The notes under the pieces are model-generated. The model was not told the DNA's origin. It worked only from the letters and a program-made list of their open reading frames with translations, and did no database searches. Both the position numbers and the translations under genes were made by a program. Shown piece after piece: positions 54,790-63,904 of a DNA stretch of 64,000 nt; the first letter of the stretch is position 1; each line of letters starts with the position of its first letter. The stretch comes from Paraburkholderia sp. (GTDB lineage: Bacteria > Pseudomonadota > Gammaproteobacteria > Burkholderiales > Burkholderiaceae), in assembly GCA_004322045.1 (NCBI GenBank), contig SCRN01000001.1, forward strand, positions 124,001 to 188,000. Reading direction: 5' to 3'.

Positions 54790-56316
54790 ATGAGCGTCTC
54801 TCCCGCCACCGGCGCCAGCATCCCGACCGTCAAGCTTCTGATCAACGGCGAATTCGTTCAATCCGTTTCCACCGAATGGCGGGACATCGTCAACCCGGCC
54901 ACTCAGGAGGTGCTTGCGCGTGTGCCATTCGCGACCGGCGCCGAAATAGACGCCGCGGTGAGCGCCGCGCAGGCAGCCTTCGCTCAGTGGAAGGCTACGC
55001 CGATCGGCACGCGTGCGCGAATCATGTTGAAGTACCAGGCGCTCATTCGCGAGCACATGCCGCGAATCGCCAAAATCCTGACGGCCGAACAAGGCAAAAC
55101 GCTGCCCGACGCCGAAGGCGACATCTTTCGCGGCTTGGAAGTGGTCGAGCATGCCGCTTCGATCGGCACCTTGCAGCTGGGCGAGTTCGCCGAGAACGTG
55201 GCATCCGGCGTGGATACCTATACGCTGCGCCAGCCGATCGGCGTTTGTGCGGGCATCACGCCGTTCAATTTTCCCGCGATGATCCCGCTGTGGATGTTCC
55301 CGATGGCGATCGTCTGCGGCAACACGTTCGTGCTCAAACCGTCGGAGCAAGACCCGCTTTCCACCATGGCGCTCGTCGAATTGGCGCTCGAAGCGGGCAT
55401 TCCACGCGGCGTGCTGAATGTCGTGCATGGCGGCAAGGAAGCGGTTGACGCGCTGTGCACGCACGATTCGATCAAGGCGGTCTCGTTCGTCGGCTCGACG
55501 GCCGTGGGCACCCACGTCTACAACTTGGCGAGCCAGCACGGCAAACGCGTGCAATCGATGATGGGAGCGAAAAACCACGCCGTCGTCTTGCCCGACGCCA
55601 ATCGCGAGCAGACGCTGAACGCCCTCGTCGGCGCTGGGTTCGGCGCAGCGGGCCAGCGCTGCATGGCGACATCGGCGGTCGTGCTCGTTGGCCAAGCGCG
55701 CGAATGGCTGCCCAATCTCGTCGCGCGCGCAAAAACGCTCAAGGTCAATGCCGGCGTCGAGCCAAAGACCGATCTCGGCCCCGTCGTCTCGAAGGCAGCC
55801 AAAGAACGCGTTTTGTCGCTGATCGCCAAAGGCGTCGAAGAAGGCGCGACTTTGGCGCTCGATGGACGCGGCGTGACGGTCCCCGGCTACGAGCACGGCA
55901 ACTTCATTGGCCCGACCATCTTCACGGGCGTGACGACCGACATGACGATCTACCGCACGGAGATCTTTGGCCCCGTGCTCGTCGTGCTCGAAGCGGCAAC
56001 GCTCGACGACGCGATCGCGCTCGTGAACCGCAATCCGTTCGGCAACGGCGTGGGGCTCTTCACGCAAAGCGGCGCTGCGGCCCGCAAGTTCCAAAGCGAA
56101 ATCGACATCGGCCAAGTCGGGATCAACATCCCGATTCCGGTGCCCGTGCCGTTCTTCAGCTTCACCGGGTCGCGCGGCTCGAAGTTGGGCGATTTGGGTC
56201 CCTACGGTAAACAAGTCGTTCAGTTCTACACGCAAACGAAAACGGTCACGGCGCGCTGGTTCGACGATGCAGGTTCCGCGGCCGGCGCCGTCAACACGAC
56301 GATCAGCCTGCGCTGA
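54790..56316 (+). CDS. mmsA: Methylmalonate-semialdehyde dehydrogenase (CoA-acylating)
   Basis: 508 residues from the ATG at 54790 with GGAG 10 bases upstream. Converts methylmalonate semialdehyde and CoA to propionyl-CoA with NAD. Motifs: [30 protein letters not shown], the nucleotide fold [13 protein letters not shown], the catalytic Cys in [13 protein letters not shown], and [20 protein letters not shown]. Last enzymes of valine and myo-inositol breakdown. Followed by mmsB after 33 bases. Confidence 0.96.
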   Translation: MSVSPATGASIPTVKLLINGEFVQSVSTEWRDIVNPATQEVLARVPFATGAEIDAAVSAAQAAFAQWKATPIGTRARIMLKYQALIREHMPRIAKILTAEQGKTLPDAEGDIFRGLEVVEHAASIGTLQLGEFAENVASGVDTYTLRQPIGVCAGITPFNFPAMIPLWMFPMAIVCGNTFVLKPSEQDPLSTMALVELALEAGIPRGVLNVVHGGKEAVDALCTHDSIKAVSFVGSTAVGTHVYNLASQHGKRVQSMMGAKNHAVVLPDANREQTLNALVGAGFGAAGQRCMATSAVVLVGQAREWLPNLVARAKTLKVNAGVEPKTDLGPVVSKAAKERVLSLIAKGVEEGATLALDGRGVTVPGYEHGNFIGPTIFTGVTTDMTIYRTEIFGPVLVVLEAATLDDAIALVNRNPFGNGVGLFTQSGAAARKFQSEIDIGQVGINIPIPVPVPFFSFTGSRGSKLGDLGPYGKQVVQFYTQTKTVTARWFDDAGSAAGAVNTTISLR

Positions 56317-56349
56317 GCCCGCGCAGCGACTTCGCCAAGGAGATTCGCC

Positions 56350-57246
56350 ATGAAGATTGGATTCGTCGGCTTGGGCAACATGGGCGCGCCGATGGCCCGC
56401 AACCTGCTCAAGCACGGCCACGCGCTGCAAGCGTTCGACTTGAGCGAAGCGGCGCTGCGCGCGTTGGCCGATGCGGGGGCCGTGGTCTGCAGCTCGCCCA
56501 AGGCGGCCGCGACCGACGTCGAGCTCATGATCACGATGCTGCCGGCAGCGGCGCACGTGCGGGCGGTGCTCACAGGCGAGCAAGGCGTGCTGTCTGGTAT
56601 CTCGGCCGGCGTGACGATCGTCGATTCGAGCACGATCGATCCCGCCAGCGCCCAGGACTTTGCCAAGCTCGCGGCAGCACAGGGCAATGCCTTTGTCGAC
56701 GCGCCGGTTTCTGGCGGTACCGGCGGCGCTGCGGCTGGAACGCTCACGTTCATGGTCGGGGCGAACGAGACGCTCTTTGCCGCGGTCAACCCGGTGCTGG
56801 GCGCGATGGGCAAGAACATCGTTCGCTGCGGCGACACGGGCATGGGCCAAGTCGCGAAGATCTGCAACAACCTGCTGCTGGGGATCACGATGACGGGGGT
56901 GGCCGAAGCGATGTCGCTCGGCGCCGCCCTCGGCATCGATCCGAAAGTGCTGGCGGGCATCATCAATACGTCGACGGGCCGCAGTTGGAGCTCGGACACC
57001 TACAACCCCTTTCCCGGGATCATCGAATCGGCGCCCGCATCGCGCGGCTATACGGGCGGGTTCGGCGCGGACCTCATGCTCAAGGACCTGGGCCTTGCTG
57101 CAGAAGCGGCGCGCTCGGCGAAGCAGCCCATCTTCATGGGTGCGCTCGCGCAGCAGCTTTACCAAGCGATGAGCGCGGCGGGCCGCGGTGGGCTCGACTT
57201 CTCGGCCATCATCTCGCTCTACGAGCGGCGCGCCCGGCAGTCGTAA
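56350..57246 (+). CDS. mmsB: 3-hydroxyisobutyrate dehydrogenase
   Basis: 298 residues with AAGGAG upstream. NAD-dependent oxidation of 3-hydroxyisobutyrate to methylmalonate semialdehyde. GFVGLGNMGAPMARNLLKHG is the Rossmann motif; FVDAPVSGGTGGAAAGTLTF and VAKICNNLLLGITMTGVAEA with the catalytic Lys in GQVAKICNN are the family hallmarks. The operon order mmsA-mmsB and the hydrolase next to it fit valine catabolism. Confidence 0.96.
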   Translation: MKIGFVGLGNMGAPMARNLLKHGHALQAFDLSEAALRALADAGAVVCSSPKAAATDVELMITMLPAAAHVRAVLTGEQGVLSGISAGVTIVDSSTIDPASAQDFAKLAAAQGNAFVDAPVSGGTGGAAAGTLTFMVGANETLFAAVNPVLGAMGKNIVRCGDTGMGQVAKICNNLLLGITMTGVAEAMSLGAALGIDPKVLAGIINTSTGRSWSSDTYNPFPGIIESAPASRGYTGGFGADLMLKDLGLAAEAARSAKQPIFMGALAQQLYQAMSAAGRGGLDFSAIISLYERRARQS

Positions 57247-57292
57247 AGCCGCGGCGATGCGCCGCAGAACATCCAACCAACGGAGTCCTGCA

Positions 57293-58489
57293 ATGAATGC
57301 ACGTGTCGAACCCTCGCAGGCTGCGCGCGATAGCGCATCGGGCGCACCGGCCGAGGGGCGCGTGCTCTGTCACGTCGTCAACGGCGTCGCGATCTTGACG
57401 CTCGATCGGCCGCAAGCGCTCAACGCCCTTTCACACGCGATGTTGCACGAACTGGCGGCGCACATCGAGCGTTGCCGCAACGACGAGCGCATCGTGGCCT
57501 TGGTGCTGCGAGGCAGCGGCGAAAAAGGCTTGTGCGCGGGCGGGGACGTCCGCGCGCTATACCAAGCGGCCATCGCCGGACGCATCGAAGGCGCGCAGGG
57601 TTGGCGCCAGTTCTTCATCGACGAGTACCGGCTCGACTTCGCGCTGCATGCGTTTCCCAAGCCGATCGTCGCGCTCGCGGACGGCATTACGATGGGCGGT
57701 GGGATGGGCCTTGCGCAAGCGGCGGCGCTGCGCGTCGCCACCGAGCGCAGCAAGATCGCGATGCCCGAAACGCGGATCGGATTCGTCCCCGACGTCGGGG
57801 CGACGCGTTTTCTCAGCGTCATGCCCGTCGAACTGTCTTTATATGTCGGCCTGACCGGCGCCGTGCTCTCTGGCGCGGATGCGGTTTACTGCGGCTTGGC
57901 CGATGTTTGCGTGCGAAGCGACTGGCTGTCCGGATTCGAGGAACGCCTCGCGCGACTGCCGTCGAACCAAGTGATCGAGCGCCTTCGCGAAGCGTTCGTG
58001 CCGCCCGCCTCGCCTATGCCGCCCGCGACTATCGGATCGTTCGCGGCCGCCATCGAAAAGCATTTCAGCGCGCGTTTGGCCGTCGACGAAATGGCGGCAT
58101 CGCTGGCGTCAGCACTGATCTCAAACCCGTCGACGGAAATGCGCGCATGGCTGCAAGCCGCGCTCGACGCGCTGCACGGCTACTCGCCGACGATGCTGCA
58201 CGTCACGCGTGAGGCGATTGTGCGAGGGCGGCAGATCACGCTGGCCGACGCTTATCGCATGGAACTGGGCATCGTCTCGCGCGCGATCGAAGAAGGCGAT
58301 TTCCGCGAAGGCGTGCGCGCGCACCTCATCGACAAAGACCGCACGCCGTGCTGGCAGCCGTCTTCGCTGGGCGAAGTCCGTCCGGATCGCGTTGCGCATT
58401 TCTTGAATTCGCCTTGGCCGAGCGAGACTCATCCGCTCGCCGATCTCGGGGCGCTGCCGCCGCAGCGCTCATCCCGATTGCCGTCTTGA
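57293..58489 (+). CDS. 3-hydroxyisobutyryl-CoA hydrolase / enoyl-CoA hydratase family
   Basis: 398 residues from the ATG at 57293 with ACGGAG upstream. Crotonase fold: ALNALSHAMLHELAAHI, the oxyanion hole GLCAGGDVRALYQAAIAGRI, FPKPIVALADGITMGGGMGL and MPETRIGFVPDVGATRFLSV, with the long C-terminal part (LADAYRMELGIVSRAIEEGD) typical of 3-hydroxyisobutyryl-CoA hydrolases. It releases 3-hydroxyisobutyrate for mmsB. Confidence 0.93.
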   Translation: MNARVEPSQAARDSASGAPAEGRVLCHVVNGVAILTLDRPQALNALSHAMLHELAAHIERCRNDERIVALVLRGSGEKGLCAGGDVRALYQAAIAGRIEGAQGWRQFFIDEYRLDFALHAFPKPIVALADGITMGGGMGLAQAAALRVATERSKIAMPETRIGFVPDVGATRFLSVMPVELSLYVGLTGAVLSGADAVYCGLADVCVRSDWLSGFEERLARLPSNQVIERLREAFVPPASPMPPATIGSFAAAIEKHFSARLAVDEMAASLASALISNPSTEMRAWLQAALDALHGYSPTMLHVTREAIVRGRQITLADAYRMELGIVSRAIEEGDFREGVRAHLIDKDRTPCWQPSSLGEVRPDRVAHFLNSPWPSETHPLADLGALPPQRSSRLPS

Positions 58490-58580
58490 TCTCCACGGCC
58501 GGTCGCGCACAGGCCCCCCGCGCTCGATGGCCGATTCGATGATCGATTCGATGAGACCGACTAGCCAACGCGCCGCCGCT

Positions 58581-59303
58581 TCAGCCGGAAGCGATCAATC
58601 CCATCGCAATGGCTTTGACCACTGCCTGCACTTTGTTGGTGGCGTTCAGCTTCAGGAGCACGTTATTGACGTGAAAGTTGACCGTGCGCTCGGAGATATT
58701 GAGGATCTGGCCGATTTCGCAGGCCGTCTTCCCTTCCCCGGTCCAGCACAGCACCTCGCACTCGCGCGGCGTAAGCACGACGCTCGCCTCGGGCGCAAGG
58801 CTCGGGACCAGAAATTCGCTCATCAACGAGTGCGACAGATTGGCGAGCCAACTCGCTTGCAAGGTCAATTCGTCGATCTCGTGGTTCGTCAGCGCATCGG
58901 CCGAGCGGGCCAGCGTCAGCAAACCATAGACGCCATGGGCGGCCCAACTGGAATGCGCCACCCCCACCCGCAAGCCGAAATCGTGCGCGTCGTTCCATAA
59001 CCGAGGCGCGTTGGAGGAGGCCTCGGGCCACAGAATGAGCCGCGAACTGGACATGCCCTCGCGCACGGTCGGATCGACGTCGATGAAGCGATTGTCTTGA
59101 TAGTGCTTCATCCAACCGGAGGGATAAGTGTCGTAGATCGCGACCGCCGGATTGGATACGGGCAGCGGCACGCGGATCCCATAACAGCAGTACTCGAAGC
59201 CTAGCCGCTTCGCAAATTGTGCGATCCGCTCGAACAACTGCCGCTCGTCGCTCGCTGCACGCAGTTGTTCGTAACTGTCTTGCCACCGCAAGGGCGCTTC
59301 CAT
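58581..59303 (-). CDS. LuxR-type quorum-sensing regulator
   Basis: 240 residues. The autoinducer-binding domain has the conserved W and Y in WMKHYQDNRFIDVDPTVREG, D in DVDP, W in LILWPEA and G in HGVYGLLTL. The C-terminal helix-turn-helix is VLTPRECEVLCWTGEGKTAC, EIGQILNISERTVNFHVNNV. It binds an acyl-homoserine lactone made by the LuxI 0.8 kb away and activates at the lux box. Divergent from rsaM. Confidence 0.95.
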   Translation of the reverse strand: MEAPLRWQDSYEQLRAASDERQLFERIAQFAKRLGFEYCCYGIRVPLPVSNPAVAIYDTYPSGWMKHYQDNRFIDVDPTVREGMSSSRLILWPEASSNAPRLWNDAHDFGLRVGVAHSSWAAHGVYGLLTLARSADALTNHEIDELTLQASWLANLSHSLMSEFLVPSLAPEASVVLTPRECEVLCWTGEGKTACEIGQILNISERTVNFHVNNVLLKLNATNKVQAVVKAIAMGLIASG

Positions 59304-59331
59304 GATTACCCCGAAACGTTACAAAAAGTGG

Positions 59332-59345
59332 GACAGAACGCTGTC
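59332..59345. promoter_or_regulatory. Inverted repeat between luxR and rsaM
   Basis: GACAG-AACG-CTGTC. Its half site resembles a lux-box half (CTGTC). It lies 30-60 bases from both start codons. Confidence 0.4.
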
Positions 59346-59366
59346 ATAGTTGCCAGGTCCCACGAC

Positions 59367-59393
59367 TGCGCCGGACTGCTACAGTCCGGCGCA
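59367..59393 (+). promoter_or_regulatory. 11-bp hairpin ending at the rsaM start codon
   Basis: TGCGCCGGACT - GCTAC - AGTCCGGCGCA. The stem is perfect and GC-rich and the last A is the A of the ATG. No Shine-Dalgarno sequence is left free. It would hinder translation start in an mRNA that includes it. Confidence 0.75.
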
Positions 59394-59836
59394 TGAGACA
59401 TCCTTCCGCCACGCAGTTCAGCCCGAGTGTCGACGGCTATGTCCGTCTCCCGGAGCAGGCCCTCGCCGATCTCCACCTCGTCCACATCGATTCGGCCCCC
59501 GACCCCGCCTTGCTCGACGAGTTGCGCGCCGAAGGCGTCGATGCGAGCAGCGCCGGTTACACCGAATGGCAGCGCCCACGCGGCCCGGAGGGCGCGCACG
59601 TCACGCTCGGATGGGACTGGTATGTCGATCGGGCGTCCGGTGCGCTGGTCGTGGCGTGGGGCGACATCCGCAGCAATGTCATGTGTGTCGACCCGCACGG
59701 CTTCGATCTCGGCCCGGCCCAAACCACGCGAGCGCTGTTGCGGCGCGTGGCCGGCCTGAACTGGCCGAACGCCGTCGCACAAGCCGCGCTTGCGCCGTGG
59801 GGACAACCGGCCCTGCGCGGCCCGACGCTCCAATAA
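59393..59836 (+). CDS. rsaM: RsaM-type regulator (DUF4902) of quorum sensing
   Basis: 147 residues. SPSVDGYVRLPEQALADLHL, RAEGVDASSAGYTEWQ, VTLGWDWYVDRASGALVVAW, GDIRSNVMCVDP and the tail LNWPNAVAQAALAPW are as in Burkholderia RsaM proteins, which lie between luxI and luxR and dampen acyl-homoserine-lactone production. Placement matches. The start codon is set against a strong hairpin. Confidence 0.85.
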   Translation: MRHPSATQFSPSVDGYVRLPEQALADLHLVHIDSAPDPALLDELRAEGVDASSAGYTEWQRPRGPEGAHVTLGWDWYVDRASGALVVAWGDIRSNVMCVDPHGFDLGPAQTTRALLRRVAGLNWPNAVAQAALAPWGQPALRGPTLQ

Positions 59837-59841
59837 GGCAA

Positions 59842-59872
59842 AGCGCAGCCGCCGTTTCGGCCGGGCTGCGCT
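59842..59872 (+). terminator. rsaM terminator
   Basis: AGCGCAGCC-N13-GGCTGCGCT, 6 bases after the stop, no long T-run (CGATTGAT). Confidence 0.6.
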
Positions 59873-60008
59873 CGATTGATCTGCTAACCCATTCACAGTG
59901 CTCATTTATAAGCAAATCGCCGCCTAATTTCAATCTCATTATTAGAAACGACCGCCATGCCCGGAAGCGTCCCAAAGCTTCGGCAGGCTCGATGGCATCT
60001 GCGCAGTC

Positions 60009-60024
60009 CTGTCAACGTTGACAG
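60009..60024. promoter_or_regulatory. lux box upstream of luxI
   Basis: CTGTCAACGTTGACAG, a perfect 16-bp palindrome in the lux-box form, 62 bases before the luxI start. Confidence 0.88.
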
Positions 60025-60085
60025 TTACCGACCCTCGGAGCGCGCGCTGTAATGCGCTCATCAAAAAACATGAGCGAGGGATTTC

Positions 60086-60706
60086 ATGCGCACATCCGTT
60101 CACGGCGACGGGAGCCTGCCCGACGAACTCGATGCCGCGCTTGCGCACTACCGGCATCGCGTCTTCGTCGAGCAGCTGGGATGGAAGCTACCGTGCGCCG
60201 ATGAACGGTTCGAGCGAGACCAATATGACCGCGACGACACGGTGTATGTCGTCGCCCGTGACGAATCGGGGGCCATTTGCGGTTGTGCGAGGCTATTGCC
60301 CACAACGCATCCTTATCTCCTGAAAGAACTGTTTCCCTCGCTGTTGGCCGACGGCATGCAGCCGCCAAAATCGCTGCATGTTTGGGAGCTGTCGCGCTTT
60401 GCCGCGAGCCCGGCCGGCGACGAGGACGGCGCTTGGGCGGTGCGGCCGATGCTCGCATCGGTCGTCGAGTGCGCGGTGAAGCTTGGCGCACGGCAATTGA
60501 TCGGCGTGACGTTTTTGAGCATGGAGCGCCTATTTCGCCGAATCGGCGTGCATGCGCACCGCGCCGGTCCCGCGCAGCGCATCGACGGGCGGATGGTCGT
60601 GGCTTGCTGGATCGATCTGGACGAGCAAACGCTGTCCGCCCTGGGGCTAGAGCCGGCGCGGGCGCAGTGCGGCTTCGGCGAGCCGGTGCTGCAAGCCTGC
60701 GCGTGA
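60086..60706 (+). CDS. LuxI-type acyl-homoserine-lactone synthase
   Basis: 206 residues. LuxI invariant residues are present: R, F and W in YRHRVFVEQLGWKLP, E and D in ERDQYDRDDT, R in GCARLLPTT, F in KELFPSL and E and R in VWELSRFAA. Makes an acyl-HSL signal from S-adenosylmethionine and acyl carrier protein; chain type cannot be told. Start at 60086 is 62 bases after the lux box. Its regulator LuxR and RsaM are upstream. Confidence 0.95.
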   Translation: MRTSVHGDGSLPDELDAALAHYRHRVFVEQLGWKLPCADERFERDQYDRDDTVYVVARDESGAICGCARLLPTTHPYLLKELFPSLLADGMQPPKSLHVWELSRFAASPAGDEDGAWAVRPMLASVVECAVKLGARQLIGVTFLSMERLFRRIGVHAHRAGPAQRIDGRMVVACWIDLDEQTLSALGLEPARAQCGFGEPVLQACA

Positions 60707-60753
60707 GCCGGCTGTGGCGGGCAACGCGCTGCGCCCTTTGAAGGAGAACTACC

Positions 60754-61698
60754 GTGTATACAACCTGCGACGCGCCCCCCTTTGATCTCGATGAAGACTT
60801 CGCCGCGTGGGCGCGAATCGCGGTCAAGTTCGTCGATCTCGCCGAATCGATGCCGATGGTCCGGCTCGGTCGCAACGGGCTGACGGTCGCCATTGGCGGC
60901 AGCGCGAAGCTGCCGCCCGTCGGCTTACCGCGACGCGCCTTGATCATCGGCGATGCGACAAAGCTCTGCGAGTTGCGTCTCGTTGCGCGCGCGGTGACTC
61001 GCATCGATGAACACGCGGCCGAGCTTACGTTGCAGCCATCGCGCGCCGACGATCATGCCTTGCTATGGCAGGCGTTGCGCGCGTATCACTTGCAATCCAA
61101 TGCGGGTTCGTGGAACGGGGCTCCGGCCGTCTCCCGCCGGTCGAGCGATGCTGGCTCCACCGAGCATCTGACGGCTTCGGTCGCGGCGAGACGCGAAGGC
61201 TCCATAAAGCGGGAAGGCCGATTCGCCGCGGCCGGGGCCGACGTTGCAGGCGCAATCGTGGATGGGCGCGACGATGCACCGCATGAGCCGGTGTGGTGCG
61301 ATACCGTTTTCACCCTGGCGAGCCCGGAAGATGCATGGTTCTTCGCGCATTGGCTCGACTACCATTTCCCCGAGGTGTCGGCGCGAGCGCGGATGGGCGA
61401 TGCGTCGGCGCACTTGTGCGAAATCGTGGCGCGCGTAGTCGATCATGAAGTGGAAGTGCGCTTCGTCTTTCAGTCGGCCGAGCGCGTGGTTGGCGCGTCG
61501 ACAGAGGCGTGCTGCCGCTGGATCGCAGCGGAAGCATCGCGCCAGTTGAGCATGACGCTCGAGTACTGGCTTTCAGGGGTGTCCCCGGCCGGACACGCGG
61601 CCGCCGGGTGGCCGCGGCGCTCGATGCATGTCCCTCGCACGGTGGGTTATCTTGGGGATGGCATCGATCTCCGCCATCGCCGGACTTTTCGTACATAA
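60754..61698 (+). CDS. Uncharacterised protein downstream of luxI
   Basis: 314 residues from a GTG at 60754 with AAGGAG upstream. No signal peptide. Two parts: residues 1-115 (FVDLAESMPMVRLGRNGLTV to RADDHALLWQALRAYH) and 180-275 (TVFTLASPEDAWFFAHWLDY, HFPEVSARARMG, RWIAAEASRQLSMTLEYWL), joined by a loop rich in Ser/Arg. Not recognised. The last 35 residues (after SGVSPAGHAAAGW) have atypical composition and may be an extension into decayed DNA. Position right after luxI suggests a quorum-linked gene. Confidence 0.7.
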   Translation: MYTTCDAPPFDLDEDFAAWARIAVKFVDLAESMPMVRLGRNGLTVAIGGSAKLPPVGLPRRALIIGDATKLCELRLVARAVTRIDEHAAELTLQPSRADDHALLWQALRAYHLQSNAGSWNGAPAVSRRSSDAGSTEHLTASVAARREGSIKREGRFAAAGADVAGAIVDGRDDAPHEPVWCDTVFTLASPEDAWFFAHWLDYHFPEVSARARMGDASAHLCEIVARVVDHEVEVRFVFQSAERVVGASTEACCRWIAAEASRQLSMTLEYWLSGVSPAGHAAAGWPRRSMHVPRTVGYLGDGIDLRHRRTFRT

Positions 61699-61752
61699 AG
61701 ACCAGTTTTACGGTAAGCGCCTCGCGACGACCGTCGTAGACGGCGGCGAGAA

Positions 61753-62119
61753 CCGACGTCATAGATGGCGCTCTTGCCCTCCAAGGATTGTTCAGTGGCT
61801 TCCGCAATGCGCACATCGCCCAGTCGGCTCGGTGCCTGGTAATCGAGTTGCAGGCCGTCCCCAACATATTCTGGTTGTAGCTGTTGGCGGCAAAGGCAAA
61901 GGTGCTATCAGCTCAGGCGAACAAGTAGCCGCCATGGCAAGTCTGGTGTCCGTTGAGCATGTCCGGCCTCACAGTCATGGGCATGCGCGCGTAGCCCGGG
62001 CCAACCTGCTCAAGCACGATGCCCATCGCCTGGGTCGCGCCATCGCGTGCGTACAGGGCCGCACCGGCGGTGTAGGCTAGGGCCAGCGCCGCGTCGTGGT
62101 CAACTGGCGTGCTGTTCAT
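61753..62119 (-). pseudogene. Decayed paaI-type thioesterase
   Basis: The frame starts MNSTPVDHDAALALAYTAGA, GPGYARMPMTVRPDMLNGHQ and CHGGYLFA, hot-dog-fold phenylacetate-pathway thioesterase PaaI, then meets a TGA. Downstream ADSTFAFAANSYNQ continues in frame, then after a shift LDYQAPSRLGDVRIAEATEQ, SLEGKSAIYDV. So one stop and one frameshift; not functional. Confidence 0.85.
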
Positions 62120-62128
62120 GCATACATC

Positions 62129-62743
62129 CTAGCTTGCACCCGTGGAGAGTTTCTGCTGAATCGATGTCAGGGTGCGACGCCGTATCCATCCGCTGGCCAG
62201 ACGGATAGCCAGCCAGTAGGGCGTAAACAATGTCTTTGTGCGTGCATTTCCGCAATACACGAAGGTCTCGGTCCGAAGCGTGTGGATACAATGTTGATGC
62301 GCGATGACCTGGAAGCGCAACACCAGTTTGGCCACGCGCGGATCGTCCAGGGCTTCGAATTCCCGGGCGCTGGCGATACGGCAAATATCTAGGTCCGGAC
62401 GCCAGAAACGCCCCGCCAGACCCAGCGAAATTTCGTGGCCGGTGCGCTGAAGCAAAGTGAAGGTGCCAAAGCCAAATGGCGCAACATCCTGCTGCCGTTT
62501 ACCGAAATTTTTCGATAGTTTCGATGGCAGTTCTCGGATGGCTAACAGCACATCGGCGACAGGGTCGTCGCGCATGTCCAGCGCGGCAACTGCGGCGATG
62601 ATTTCATCTGGGCGCGCATGGATCGCACCCGACTCGTGCATCTCATGAAAATTGAACACCGGAAGAAAGGGCGATGGAAAAAGCCATTCCTGATGCGCTT
62701 TACTTGTGATGATGCCAAGCGTCTTGCGAAATTTTTCGTTCAC
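62129..62743 (-). CDS. Uncharacterised protein
   Basis: 204 residues. WLFPSPFLPVFNFHEMHESG, LLQRTGHEISLGLAGRFWRP, and TPYWLAIRLASGWIRRRTLT. The (L/E)SLGLAGRFWRP and YW-x2-IR-x3-G-x-IRR pattern is found in several uncharacterised proteins of proteobacteria and actinobacteria. Not assigned. It lies 9 bases upstream of the decayed paaI on the same strand. Confidence 0.7.
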   Translation of the reverse strand: MNEKFRKTLGIITSKAHQEWLFPSPFLPVFNFHEMHESGAIHARPDEIIAAVAALDMRDDPVADVLLAIRELPSKLSKNFGKRQQDVAPFGFGTFTLLQRTGHEISLGLAGRFWRPDLDICRIASAREFEALDDPRVAKLVLRFQVIAHQHCIHTLRTETFVYCGNARTKTLFTPYWLAIRLASGWIRRRTLTSIQQKLSTGAS

Positions 62744-62926
62744 GCAATAGCCTTCTCTTGTATTCAGCCCCTTTAACCAAAGGTGAAGTGCAATAGTACC
62801 CCGTCCATACGCGAAGCGTACCGCGCATTAACCGGACAATACTCGGCACCCTGTTCTGCCTGGCCAGCTGTTTGTTACCAGGCGGGGCTCAGCTTTTCGA
62901 TGCCCTTTACGTAGATCCCCTGGTCT

Positions 62927-63254
62927 CATAGTCCCTGAAAGGAGCGAAAACGCTTGATCTCCCTTATGTGGTTCGCCATCAATCGAGCAAACTGCCGGCC
63001 GTTAATCCGATCTTGCTTCCTAAGTTAAGTGCAACCAGCAGCTTACCTGTGAGATCGAGTTTGACATCGTCACCGGCCACTCGCTCCACCGCCTCGGCGA
63101 ATTCATCGAGGCCCGAGCACCGGTACCGAATGCCGTAGGCTTGCGCGAGCTGCTCAACAAACTTCCCGACGTTTTGTGTTGGCAGCTTGTCAACGTCTGT
63201 AGGTAGCCTGGGGGCTGCGCCCGTAGGCGGTCCAAAAGGGAACCACGAATCCAC
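62927..63254 (-). pseudogene. Frameshifted gene of unknown function
   Basis: The frame from 63254 reads GKFVEQLAQAYGIRYRCSGL, DEFAEAVERVAGDDVKLDLT, GKLLVALNL, and stops at 62979. In the next frame the sequence continues as LRKQDRINGRQFARLMANHI, REIKRFRSFQGL, which looks like the native C-terminus. So a single frameshift near 63020 breaks it. The family was not recognised. Confidence 0.65.
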
Positions 63255-63315
63255 GCGCGCAATTCCGAGGGGTGCGTAACTTGAGGTCTGCGTATCGTTA
63301 CGTTACACTACACAC

Positions 63316-63594
63316 ATGATCAAGTCCTTCCGACACAAGGGCCTTCAGGGTTTCTTCGAGACAGGCTCCAAGAAAGGCATTCGACCAGATCACGCCGACA
63401 AGTTGTATCGTCAGTTGACCCGCCTGGACTTAGCCAGCGGCCCCGAGGACATGAACATCCCGGGCTGGCGGCTGCATCCCCTCGCGCAGGATCTTGCCGG
63501 TCACTATTCGGTGAGAGTCAATGGCAACTGGCGCATGACGTTCACCTTTGACGGCACCGATGCGATTCTGGTGGACTACCAAGACTATCACTGA
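63316..63594 (+). CDS. higB: HigB-type toxin (RelE superfamily)
   Basis: 92 residues. MIKSFRHKGLQGFFETGSKK, then LYRQLTRLDLASGPEDMNIP, GWRLHPLAQDLAGHYSVRVN, GNWRMTFTFDG, which is the HigB/RelE ribosome-dependent mRNA interferase. It precedes its antitoxin, the HigBA order. Upstream GTATCGTTACGTTACAC may hold the operator (inverted GTAAC/GTTAC). Confidence 0.94.
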   Translation: MIKSFRHKGLQGFFETGSKKGIRPDHADKLYRQLTRLDLASGPEDMNIPGWRLHPLAQDLAGHYSVRVNGNWRMTFTFDGTDAILVDYQDYH

Positions 63595-63601
63595 GGCAAT
63601 C

Positions 63602-63904
63602 ATGACTCGAATCTTCAATCCGCCGCACCCCGGCGAAACGCTGCGCGAAGACGTACTACCTGAACTGGGGCTCACGGTAACGGAGGCAGCCGAGCAGCTT
63701 GGTGTGACACGCACTGCTCTGTCGCGCGTGCTGAATGGCCATGCTGCAATCTCGCCCGAAATGGCGTTGCGTCTCGAGCAATGGCTGGGCGTCGAAAATG
63801 GCGGGCGCGCCGACTTGTGGATTGCCCAGCAAGCGGCCTACGACCTTTGGCAGGCTCGCCAGAAAGGCGTGCCACACGTCGCGCGAGTCCGTCTCGCCGC
63901 TTGA
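63602..63904 (+). CDS. higA: HigA-type antitoxin
   Basis: 100 residues from the ATG at 63602 with GAGG upstream, 7 bases after the toxin stop. MTRIFNPPHPGETLREDVLP, a Xre helix-turn-helix LTVTEAAEQLGVTRTALSRV, LNGHAAISPEMALRLEQWLG, GGRADLWIAQQAAYDLWQAR. It neutralises HigB and represses the operon. Confidence 0.95.
   Translation: MTRIFNPPHPGETLREDVLPELGLTVTEAAEQLGVTRTALSRVLNGHAAISPEMALRLEQWLGVENGGRADLWIAQQAAYDLWQARQKGVPHVARVRLAA

Noticed and set aside
54784..57276. 830-codon minus frame opposite mmsA-mmsB
   Set aside because: Crosses two well-supported plus genes; composition typical of antisense shadow.
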